The position numbers and the translations under genes are program-made. The notes beneath the pieces are model-generated. The model was given only the letters and a program-made list of their open reading frames with translations, did no database searches and was not told the DNA's origin. A DNA stretch of 9,211 bases from an uncultured Odoribacter sp. GTDB lineage: Bacteria > Bacteroidota > Bacteroidia > Bacteroidales > Marinifilaceae. The stretch's first letter is position 1, and every line of letters begins with the position of its first letter. Location of the stretch: positions 1 through 9,211 of the forward strand of contig CAJJNP010000138.1 in the NCBI GenBank assembly GCA_905193145.1, written 5' to 3'. Shown piece after piece: positions 1 through 5,748 of this stretch.

Positions 1-73
1 AGCTGTTGAATTTTTCTTCAGTGGTTTGAAACCTATTGTATTGGATATTCTGTCAACATTTTTTAAGTCATAA
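1..73 (+). CDS. 3' end of an unidentified gene (partial)
   Basis: A frame beginning at base 2 stays open for 23 codons and ends with TAA at 71-73; the visible tail reads AVEFFFSGLKPIVLD and then a short hydrophobic end. The stop lies one base before the stop codon of the convergent transporter gene at 75-827, an end-to-end arrangement common for real neighbouring genes, and base 1 is not a boundary, so the gene would continue to the left. The stretch is too short to assign a family and I recognise no motif. An open frame of this length could arise by chance in AT-rich DNA, so the call rests mainly on the tight convergent packing. Confidence 0.45.
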   Translation, partial: AVEFFFSGLKPIVLDILSTFFKS

Positions 74-74
74 A

Positions 75-827
75 TTAGAATACTCCCCATAATTTTAGTG
101 CGACAAGAATCAGTGAAATGAGGAGTATGTAGCGAATGTAGCGTGCTCCCCATTTTACACTAAGTCGTGCTCCTATCCAGGCACCGGCCATATTACCACA
201 AGATAGAATGAATCCTATTTGCCAATTGATCAATCCATGATTGGAGAAGATAATAAGCGCAATGGAAGTGTAAATCAGGATTAGAAATACTTTTAAAGCG
301 TTTGCTTTTAAAAGATCAAAACCGCAGCCTAATACAAGGCCTGCGAGCATAAAGAAGCCAACACCAATTTGAATAAATCCTCCATAGAAACCAATGCCCA
401 AGAAAATAATGAAGCGTAGGATTGGATTTTTGGCTTTTGCATGTTCGATATTTGTTTTTATCCATGAGCTGGGATCTAGTAGCACCATGAAAAACATGAT
501 AATCAGTAGTCCTCCAATTACTTTTTCTAAAATATCGTCTTGGGTATCAACTGCTGTATATGCCCCGATAGCACATCCTAGGCTGGTGGGAATAAGCAGT
601 TTATAATCAGTTTTGAAATCTAGGATCTTTTTTTGTTTGAATGTTGTTGTTGAAACAATATTTTGTAAAAAAATTGCTACGCGGTTTGTTGCATTAGCCA
701 TATTTGCAGGTAGATCTAAAAATATGAGGAAGGGTACAACTAGCATAGAACCTCCTCCTGCAAACATATTGATGAATCCTGATAGCAGTCCTAGTATTAT
801 TAATAACAATATTTGAGTTAAAGTCAT
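75..827 (-). CDS. TSUP family membrane transporter (TauE/SafE-like)
   Basis: A 250-residue integral membrane protein of the TSUP (sulfite exporter TauE/SafE, DUF81) family, the usual length for the family. Two related halves are visible. The first opens with GFINMFAGGGSMLVVP (residues 17-32) and continues with NATNRVAIFLQN (45-56). The second begins at GFYGGFIQIGVGFFML (146-161) and ends with a glycine-rich GNMAGAWIGA segment (211-220) before a last hydrophobic helix. About seven or eight membrane segments can be drawn. Family members move sulfur-containing or organic anions such as sulfite or sulfoacetate across the inner membrane, but the substrate cannot be read from this sequence and no sulfur-metabolism gene adjoins it. 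The ATG at 827 is the natural start, with the first helix directly after it and a promoter-like sequence at 873-903. The gene appears monocistronic, convergent with the fragment at 1-73 and divergent from tal. Confidence 0.88.
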   Translation of the reverse strand: MTLTQILLLIILGLLSGFINMFAGGGSMLVVPFLIFLDLPANMANATNRVAIFLQNIVSTTTFKQKKILDFKTDYKLLIPTSLGCAIGAYTAVDTQDDILEKVIGGLLIIMFFMVLLDPSSWIKTNIEHAKAKNPILRFIIFLGIGFYGGFIQIGVGFFMLAGLVLGCGFDLLKANALKVFLILIYTSIALIIFSNHGLINWQIGFILSCGNMAGAWIGARLSVKWGARYIRYILLISLILVALKLWGVF

Positions 828-854
828 AATAGACTAATATGTGTTGAGTATGAT

Positions 855-870
855 TGCTTTTGATAAAGCA
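855..870. repeat. Small inverted repeat in the TSUP leader/promoter region
   Basis: TGCTTT (855-860) and AAAGCA (865-870) form a perfect 6-bp inverted repeat around the four bases TGAT. It sits directly downstream, in the TSUP direction, of the proposed -7 box at 873-880 and so covers the expected transcription start. It could be an operator half-site pair or a small 5' leader hairpin. Its length is within what chance allows. Confidence 0.3.
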
Positions 871-872
871 GA

Positions 873-903
873 TAAAATTAATTTTTTTACCATAATAATC
901 AAA
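873..903 (-). promoter_or_regulatory. Predicted Bacteroidota-type promoter for the TSUP gene
   Basis: Read on the - strand there is a TTTG (complement of CAAA at 900-903), a 19-base spacer, and TAATTTTA (complement of 873-880), which matches the TAnnTTTG -7 consensus except for the last base. The expected start of transcription is near 866, leaving a leader of about 40 bases before the ATG at 827. The pattern and spacing fit the known primary-sigma promoters of Bacteroides; the assignment itself is an inference. Confidence 0.5.
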
Positions 904-928
904 AGTGATGAAAATGTAAGGAGTAAAG

Positions 929-960
929 TTAGTTTTATTGTGCAGAATATTTTATTTTTG
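929..960 (+). promoter_or_regulatory. Predicted Bacteroidota-type promoter for the tal cluster
   Basis: TATTTTTG at 953-960 matches the TAnnTTTG -7 consensus exactly. TTAG at 929-932, one mismatch from the TTTG -33 element, lies 20 bases upstream. Transcription would start near 966, giving a leader of about 30 bases before the ATG at 995. It would drive transaldolase, the YciO-type gene and the adenosyltransferase as one transcript, because no other promoter-sized gap exists between them. Confidence 0.5.
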
Positions 961-994
961 TTTCGTAATAGTAAACTACAAAATATTTGAGATT

Positions 995-1651
995 ATGAAG
1001 TTTTTTATAGACACAGCTAATCTGGCGCAAATCCGGGAAGCTAATGAAATGGGAGTATTGGACGGTGTAACAACAAATCCTTCATTAATGGCAAAAGAGG
1101 GCATTAAAGGTGCTGAAAATTGCAAAAAACATTATGTGGAGATTTGTAATATTGTCAATGGTGATGTCAGTGCGGAAGTGATTGCTACGGATTATGAGGG
1201 AATGATTAAAGAAGGAGAAGAGTTAGCTAAGTTGCATCCGAATATTGTGGTGAAAGTTCCTTGTATCGCTGACGGAATCAAGGCGATTAAATATTTTACC
1301 GACAAGGGAATTCGCACAAATTGTACATTGGTATTTTCTCCGGGACAAGCTTTGTTGGCTGCTAAAGCTGGAGCAACCTATGTTTCTCCGTTTGTAGGAC
1401 GTTTGGATGACATAACAAGCGATGGCATAGAGTTAGTTGGCAAAATTGTTGATATGTATACATATTATGGCTTCCAAACTCAAGTATTAGCAGCTTCAAT
1501 CCGTACAACACAGCATATTATTCAGTGTATTGAAGTGGGTGCTGATGTTGTTACATGTCCGTTGTCTGCAATTAAAGGTTTGCTGAATCATCCGTTGACT
1601 GATATCGGTTTGGCTAAATTCTTGGAAGATTATAAAAAAGTAAACGGTTAA
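995..1651 (+). CDS. tal: Short-type transaldolase (fructose-6-phosphate aldolase/TalC family)
   Basis: A 218-residue single-domain TIM-barrel class I aldolase of the short transaldolase family, cytoplasmic, in the non-oxidative pentose phosphate pathway. It transfers a dihydroxyacetone unit from sedoheptulose 7-phosphate to glyceraldehyde 3-phosphate. Visible landmarks are FIDTANL (4-10), GVTTNPSL (24-31), the Schiff-base lysine K87 in VVKVP (85-89) and SPFVGRLDD (131-139). The residues aligning with the two positions that separate fructose-6-phosphate aldolase (Gln, Tyr in E. coli FsaA) from true transaldolase are E61 and F133 here, the transaldolase type. The open frame extends 19 codons upstream to 938, but those residues are unlike the family and cover the promoter. 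The ATG at 995 starts the protein at the normal MKFFIDTANL. It is the first gene of a three-gene cluster, nine bases before the next gene. Confidence 0.95.
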   Translation: MKFFIDTANLAQIREANEMGVLDGVTTNPSLMAKEGIKGAENCKKHYVEICNIVNGDVSAEVIATDYEGMIKEGEELAKLHPNIVVKVPCIADGIKAIKYFTDKGIRTNCTLVFSPGQALLAAKAGATYVSPFVGRLDDITSDGIELVGKIVDMYTYYGFQTQVLAASIRTTQHIIQCIEVGADVVTCPLSAIKGLLNHPLTDIGLAKFLEDYKKVNG

Positions 1652-1660
1652 TTTTCCGGT

Positions 1661-2269
1661 ATGTTAATTAAATTATTTGAGGATAACCCTAATCAAAGGG
1701 ATATCCTCAAAATTGTTGATATCTTAAAGGATGGTGGCTTAATCATTTATCCGACAGATACAATATATGCAATAGGGTGTGATATTAATCACATGAAAGC
1801 AGTGCAAAGGGTTTGTCAATTGAAAGGGGTAAAGCCAGAGAAAGCAAACTTTTCCATGATATGTCAGGATTTGTCTAATATTGCTACATATGCAAAAGTG
1901 ACGAATGATGTATTTAAAGTGATGAAACGCAATTTGCCAGGTCCTTTTACTTTTGTCTTGCCGGCAACAAATAAATTGCCCAATGTAATGATGAATCGGC
2001 GAAAGACAATAGGTATTCGTATTCCGAATAATTTTATCGTTAAAGCTATTATTGAAGAGTTGGGTAATCCTTTGTTAACAACTTCGGTCAAATCGGATGA
2101 TGATGTGGTAGAATATATGACAGATCCGGAATTGATTCATGAAAAATACGAAAAGTTGGTTGATTTAGTTGTTGATGGAGGATATGGTCATAATGTTGCT
2201 TCAACGGTCGTTGATTGTTCTAAGGGGGATATTGAAATTATCCGCCAGGGAATAGGAGAACTGAAATAA
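1661..2269 (+). CDS. Sua5/YciO/YrdC family protein, YciO type (threonylcarbamoyl-AMP synthase-like)
   Basis: A 202-residue cytoplasmic protein that is a single YrdC-fold domain. Relatives TsaC and Sua5 make threonylcarbamoyl-AMP from threonine, bicarbonate and ATP for the t6A37 modification of tRNAs that read ANN codons. Landmarks are YPTDTIYAIGCD (30-41), LPGPFTFVLPA (92-102), TIGIRIPN (116-123), PLLTTSVKSDDD (137-148) and STVVDC (181-186). Where TsaC and Sua5 have an STSAN-type motif this protein has TTSVKSDDD. Its tail (TDPELIHEKYEKLVDLVVDGG, then an STVVD strand) also follows E. coli YciO. So it is closer to YciO, whose role is less settled, than to TsaC. It lacks the extra C-terminal domain of Sua5. 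The ATG is nine bases after the tal stop, which implies cotranscription. Automatic annotation will probably call it L-threonylcarbamoyladenylate synthase; whether it is the main t6A enzyme depends on other copies in the genome. Confidence 0.87.
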   Translation: MLIKLFEDNPNQRDILKIVDILKDGGLIIYPTDTIYAIGCDINHMKAVQRVCQLKGVKPEKANFSMICQDLSNIATYAKVTNDVFKVMKRNLPGPFTFVLPATNKLPNVMMNRRKTIGIRIPNNFIVKAIIEELGNPLLTTSVKSDDDVVEYMTDPELIHEKYEKLVDLVVDGGYGHNVASTVVDCSKGDIEIIRQGIGELK

Positions 2270-2290
2270 TTAATATTCTATACTTATGTT

Positions 2291-2827
2291 ATGCAGCAGG
2301 GATATATTCATATATATACGGGTAATGGAAAAGGTAAAACGACTGCTGCTTTGGGTTTGGCTTTGCGGGCTATTTGCGCTGGTCGTAATGTCTATATAGG
2401 ACAGTTTGTGAAGTCTATGTGTTATAGTGAAACCCGTTTGGTAGATTTGTTGGATGATGCAGATGCTTCTTTTGGCTCTTTGTGTATTGAACAATTGGGA
2501 AATGGCTGTTGTTTCGATGGAGCTATTGCGACGGAAGATATTTTAATGGCACAGAAAGGATGGAAGCATTGTATGGAAGTGTTGCAGTCAGGGAAATGGG
2601 ATGTTTTGGTTTTTGATGAGCTGACTATAGCATTGTCTTTAGGATTGCTGAGGGTGGATAAAGTAGTGCAGGATCTGCAGGTACGTAATTCAGAGACTGA
2701 AATTATTATTACAGGGCGCTATGCCCCGCAGGAGCTGATTGATATTGCCGATGTTGTAACAGATATGTGCGAAATCAAACACTATTATAAGAATGGTGTT
2801 CTATCTCGCAAAGGTATTGATTGTTAA
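2291..2827 (+). CDS. cobO: Corrinoid (cob(I)yrinic acid a,c-diamide) adenosyltransferase
   Basis: A 178-residue cytoplasmic ATP:corrinoid adenosyltransferase of the CobA/CobO/BtuR family. It transfers the 5'-deoxyadenosyl group of ATP to the reduced cobalt of a corrinoid, in either adenosylcobalamin synthesis or salvage of imported corrinoids. The P-loop GNGKGKTTA is at 11-19, the Walker B-like strand VLVFDE at 105-110, the family block TGRYAPQELIDIADVVTDM at 141-159, and the typical EIKHYYKNGVLSRKGID tail at 161-177. The length is slightly short for the family because it lacks the N-terminal extension of E. coli BtuR. The start ATG is 21 bases after the preceding stop and opens directly on the first beta strand. 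It is the last gene of the tal cluster, with a terminator after it. No other cobalamin gene or cobalamin riboswitch is visible, so the context does not distinguish salvage from de novo synthesis. Confidence 0.93.
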   Translation: MQQGYIHIYTGNGKGKTTAALGLALRAICAGRNVYIGQFVKSMCYSETRLVDLLDDADASFGSLCIEQLGNGCCFDGAIATEDILMAQKGWKHCMEVLQSGKWDVLVFDELTIALSLGLLRVDKVVQDLQVRNSETEIIITGRYAPQELIDIADVVTDMCEIKHYYKNGVLSRKGIDC

Positions 2828-2842
2828 ATGATAATTTGAATC

Positions 2843-2875
2843 CAGGCTATCTGCATAAAGTGATGGCTTGTTTTT
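2843..2875 (+). terminator. Probable intrinsic terminator of the tal-cobO cluster
   Basis: CAGGCTATC (2843-2851) and GATGGCTTG (2862-2870) can pair as a nine-base-pair RNA stem (two G-U pairs) with a ten-base loop, followed at once by TTTTT (2871-2875). It begins 15 bases after the cobO stop and ends one base before the convergent trkH stop. On the opposite strand the two G-U pairs become A-C mismatches, so the structure is good only for + strand transcripts. Confidence 0.65.
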
Positions 2876-2876
2876 A

Positions 2877-4325
2877 TCAGCGTTTCCAAAATGCCTTCGT
2901 AAATAGTACCATAACGGTAAATATCTCTAAACGTCCTATTAGCATTAATAGAGCTAGGAACAGTTTGGCGAATTCGTTTAGATGTGCAAATGTAAACATA
3001 GGTCCGATACTTCCAAAACCAGGACCAACGTTACTCATACAAGTGATAACAGAGCTGCAGGCGGTGATGATGTCTTCGGTAAAAAGAGTCATGATAAGAC
3101 TGCCGATAGCAAAAAGTATCATGTATAAGATAGCGTATCCCATAATACTTGTCATAATGTCCGGATGTACACTTTTGCCATTGTATTTGACCGTAATAAT
3201 GCCATTGGGATGAATGATGCGCTTTAATTCTGTAAAGGAGTTCTTGAATAAAAGGTAAACTCGCACTATTTTGAATCCTCCGGCAGTTGAACCGGCAGAG
3301 GCTCCGGCGAAGAAAAGAAGAAAGAGAATAAGACCAAGTAATGGTGGCCACAAAAGATAGTCTGCTGTGGCAAAACCGGTTGTGGTTATAATAGTCACAA
3401 CTTGGAATATTGCATCACGAAAACTTTTTTCAAAGCTGCCCCAGTTGCTGGCGTATAGACCAATGCCAATAATGATACTGGCGACAATTGTGATGAGCAG
3501 ATATTGTTGAAATTCATTGTCTTTAATCAGTTTGTGCCAATTTCCTTTGATAGCTGTAAATACTAAACCAAAGTTAATGCCGGCAATAAACATGAATATG
3601 ATAATCACATATTGTATGTATGCAGAGTCCCAATAGGCTATGCTGTTGGATTTTGTGGAGAACCCCCCTGTGGCCATTGTTGACATTGCATGACAAACGC
3701 TGTCGAATACATCCATACCTCCGAGGCACATCAATACACTTTGCAGTAATGTGAGTATAACGTATAATATCCACATCTTTCTGGCTGTTCCGGTAAAGGT
3801 AAAGGAGGCTTTGCTGTGTGTAGGACCGGTGGTTTCTGCAACATATAAATCTCGGCTTTCTATGCCAAGGCTAGGCAGTACCGCAATAAAGAGCATGATA
3901 ATACCCAAACCGCCAAGCCAATGTGTGAGCGAGCGCCAGAAAAGGGTGGCATGTGGTACAATTTCTACATCGGGAATGACAGAAGAACCTGTGGTTGTGA
4001 AACCGGACATGGTCTCAAAGAATGCATCGATGAAAGAGGTGAGCGTACCTCCAAAAATATACGGCAAGCAGCCAAATACAGAAAAAACGATCCAAACCAT
4101 TGTGACCATGAAATAACCGTCTTTCTTGGCTAGAATCCGATCCTTTACTTTGACAAATGCACAAATGGCACCTCCCGTAATAAGGGTGATTGCTGTTGTA
4201 TAGACAAAGGCAAGTAAATCGCTTTCTCCGTAGATTGCTGCCATGATGATGCAGATAAATAAGAACGCACTTTCAAGCAGCAATAATTTACCCATTAAAT
4301 TTGTGATAAAACGAAAGTTTATCAT
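2877..4325 (-). CDS. trkH: Trk-type potassium uptake protein, TrkH (pore subunit)
   Basis: A 482-residue polytopic inner-membrane protein, full length for TrkH/KtrB-type K+ translocators. The four pore-loop repeats are all present: SGFTTTGSSV (107-116), STMATGGFST (215-224), TTTGFAT (314-320) and SNVGPGFG (431-438). Each centres on the glycine that lines the selectivity filter. The third repeat is followed by the glycine/serine-rich GASAGSTAGGFKIVR stretch (341-355), the flexible segment that forms the intramembrane gate in this family. The N-terminus begins in a cytoplasmic stretch followed by a first helix at about 12-32. The start ATG lies nine bases after the trkA stop, so the pair is almost certainly cotranscribed, and the TrkA RCK ring should gate this channel by nucleotide binding. 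No independent terminator is evident for this strand. All expected motifs are intact and there is no sign of truncation. Confidence 0.96.
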   Translation of the reverse strand: MINFRFITNLMGKLLLLESAFLFICIIMAAIYGESDLLAFVYTTAITLITGGAICAFVKVKDRILAKKDGYFMVTMVWIVFSVFGCLPYIFGGTLTSFIDAFFETMSGFTTTGSSVIPDVEIVPHATLFWRSLTHWLGGLGIIMLFIAVLPSLGIESRDLYVAETTGPTHSKASFTFTGTARKMWILYVILTLLQSVLMCLGGMDVFDSVCHAMSTMATGGFSTKSNSIAYWDSAYIQYVIIIFMFIAGINFGLVFTAIKGNWHKLIKDNEFQQYLLITIVASIIIGIGLYASNWGSFEKSFRDAIFQVVTIITTTGFATADYLLWPPLLGLILFLLFFAGASAGSTAGGFKIVRVYLLFKNSFTELKRIIHPNGIITVKYNGKSVHPDIMTSIMGYAILYMILFAIGSLIMTLFTEDIITACSSVITCMSNVGPGFGSIGPMFTFAHLNEFAKLFLALLMLIGRLEIFTVMVLFTKAFWKR

Positions 4326-4334
4326 TACGCTATT

Positions 4335-5675
4335 TTATTGGAAATATTTGACAACTTTTTTTATAGCACTTTGAAGTGCAAATACAACGACATTATCTCC
4401 GGCTTGAATTTGTACATCACCCTTGGCGATGATGGTTTCATTGCCTCTAAATACACCTCCCACGGTAGCATTGTCTGGAAAATTGATGTCTTTTAGCATG
4501 TGTTTTGTAATTTTTGAGCCAGGCTTTGCTTCCAATTCAAAAACTTCTGCTTCTGAAAAAGTCAAGAATTTCAAGTGCTTGACATCTACATTCATAGTGT
4601 AGCGGTAGATGTGCGAGGCAGCTATTAATTTGGTGTTGATAAGGCTTCCTATGCCGATATTCTCAGCTAAGTCAATATAATCAATGTTTTCGACTTCGGC
4701 GACACTTTTTTTAACCCCCATTTTTTTTGCTAGCAAGCAGGATAAAATGTTTGTTTCAGACGAACCGGTGACGCTGATAAATGCGTCGATATTACGGATA
4801 CCCTCTTCACGCAATAGATTTAAATCTCGTCCATCTCCATTGATTATGAGAGTTGATTTAAGTTTGTCTGCTAATTGAATACACTTTTCTCGATCTTTCT
4901 CAATGATTTTTACATTGTAATTTTTTTCAAGTAATGATGCCGCTTTGATTCCAATACGTGATGCACCGACAATGATGATGTTTTTTATTTCAAAAGGCTC
5001 TTTCCCACAAAGTGAGAATACCTTGGTAATATATGAAGGGCGGGTAACAATAAAAATTAAATCGCCATATTGTAATTCGTCATTACCACGGGGAATGATG
5101 GTATGGTTGTGTCGTTTGATGGCAACGATGCGGAATTGGTCTGCTCCGTATATTTGTGCCATTTTGATTAATGTGTGGTTGAGAATAGGGGCATTCTCCC
5201 ACAGTTTGATACCGAGTAGTTGCAACCGTCCGTCTGAGAATTCATGCATTTGCCGAGTGCCGGTTAATTTTAGTGATGCAACAATCTCTTCGGCTGCGAG
5301 TCGTTCCGGATAGATTAATGAGTCAATACCGATGGAACGTAAATATTCCGCATTTCCAGTTTCTAGGTATTCACTGTTATTGACTCTCGCAATCGTACGT
5401 TTGGCTCCCAGCTTTTTGGCAAGAATTGCAGAATTAATATTTAATTCTTCTAAAGGATTTACTGCAATATATAAGTCGCATTTCCCCACTTCGGCATCTT
5501 TTAAAGCTCCGATAGAGGTGCATGAAGCGACCACAGAAAGTATGTCTAATTGACTTTCCAATTCTTCTAGCTTCTCCTGATCAGTATCAATCAGCATAAT
5601 ATTGTGTTCCTGCCGACTGAGCATCTTGGCCAGATGCGTACCAACAGAACCTGCTCCTGCTATAACAATATTCAT
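4335..5675 (-). CDS. trkA: Trk system potassium transporter regulatory subunit TrkA
   Basis: A 446-residue cytoplasmic regulator with two tandem RCK modules, the standard length for double-RCK TrkA. The first Rossmann fold has GAGSVG at 7-12 with the acidic D30 closing strand two; the second has VGASRIG at 236-242 with E259. Each is followed by a TrkA_C domain, at roughly 137-220 and 367-446. TrkA assembles into a ring under the TrkH dimer and couples NAD(H)/ATP binding to K+ conductance. The second site reads G-x-S-x-x-G rather than G-x-G-x-x-G, so its nucleotide affinity or preference may differ from the first. It lies 73 bases downstream of comEC and nine bases upstream of trkH. The gap upstream holds a -7-like box at 5702-5709, which suggests that trkA-trkH form their own transcription unit. 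Confidence 0.95.
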   Translation of the reverse strand: MNIVIAGAGSVGTHLAKMLSRQEHNIMLIDTDQEKLEELESQLDILSVVASCTSIGALKDAEVGKCDLYIAVNPLEELNINSAILAKKLGAKRTIARVNNSEYLETGNAEYLRSIGIDSLIYPERLAAEEIVASLKLTGTRQMHEFSDGRLQLLGIKLWENAPILNHTLIKMAQIYGADQFRIVAIKRHNHTIIPRGNDELQYGDLIFIVTRPSYITKVFSLCGKEPFEIKNIIIVGASRIGIKAASLLEKNYNVKIIEKDREKCIQLADKLKSTLIINGDGRDLNLLREEGIRNIDAFISVTGSSETNILSCLLAKKMGVKKSVAEVENIDYIDLAENIGIGSLINTKLIAASHIYRYTMNVDVKHLKFLTFSEAEVFELEAKPGSKITKHMLKDINFPDNATVGGVFRGNETIIAKGDVQIQAGDNVVVFALQSAIKKVVKYFQ

Positions 5676-5701
5676 TTCTATGCAATTCGATATTTGAAGT
5701 G

Positions 5702-5709
5702 CAAATTTA
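5702..5709 (-). promoter_or_regulatory. Possible -7 box for the trkA-trkH unit
   Basis: On the - strand this octamer reads TAAATTTG, an exact match to the Bacteroidota -7 consensus TAnnTTTG. It lies 26 bases upstream of the trkA ATG, so transcription would begin near 5695 with a leader of about 20 bases. No TTTG is found at the usual -33 distance, so the promoter is either weak, helped by an activator, or a chance match in AT-rich DNA. Confidence 0.35.
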
Positions 5710-5748
5710 GCAAAATAATAATATTTGTCCTGGATATAATGTTTAATT

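Noticed and set aside
2270..2290. A cobalamin riboswitch before the adenosyltransferase gene
   Set aside because: Only 21 bases separate the genes and no B12-box-like conserved sequence is visible here or upstream of the tal cluster.
2821..3213. A 130-codon + strand frame opposite trkH
   Set aside because: It lies antisense to intact, motif-rich trkH sequence, has no recognisable domain, and would overlap the cobO stop and its terminator.
3751..4116. A 121-codon + strand frame opposite the 5' half of trkH
   Set aside because: It is a complementary-strand shadow of conserved trkH codons, with a low-complexity, basic translation unlike a folded protein.
4945..5313. A 122-codon + strand frame opposite trkA
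   Set aside because: It mirrors the second RCK and linker coding region of trkA and has no promoter or family features.
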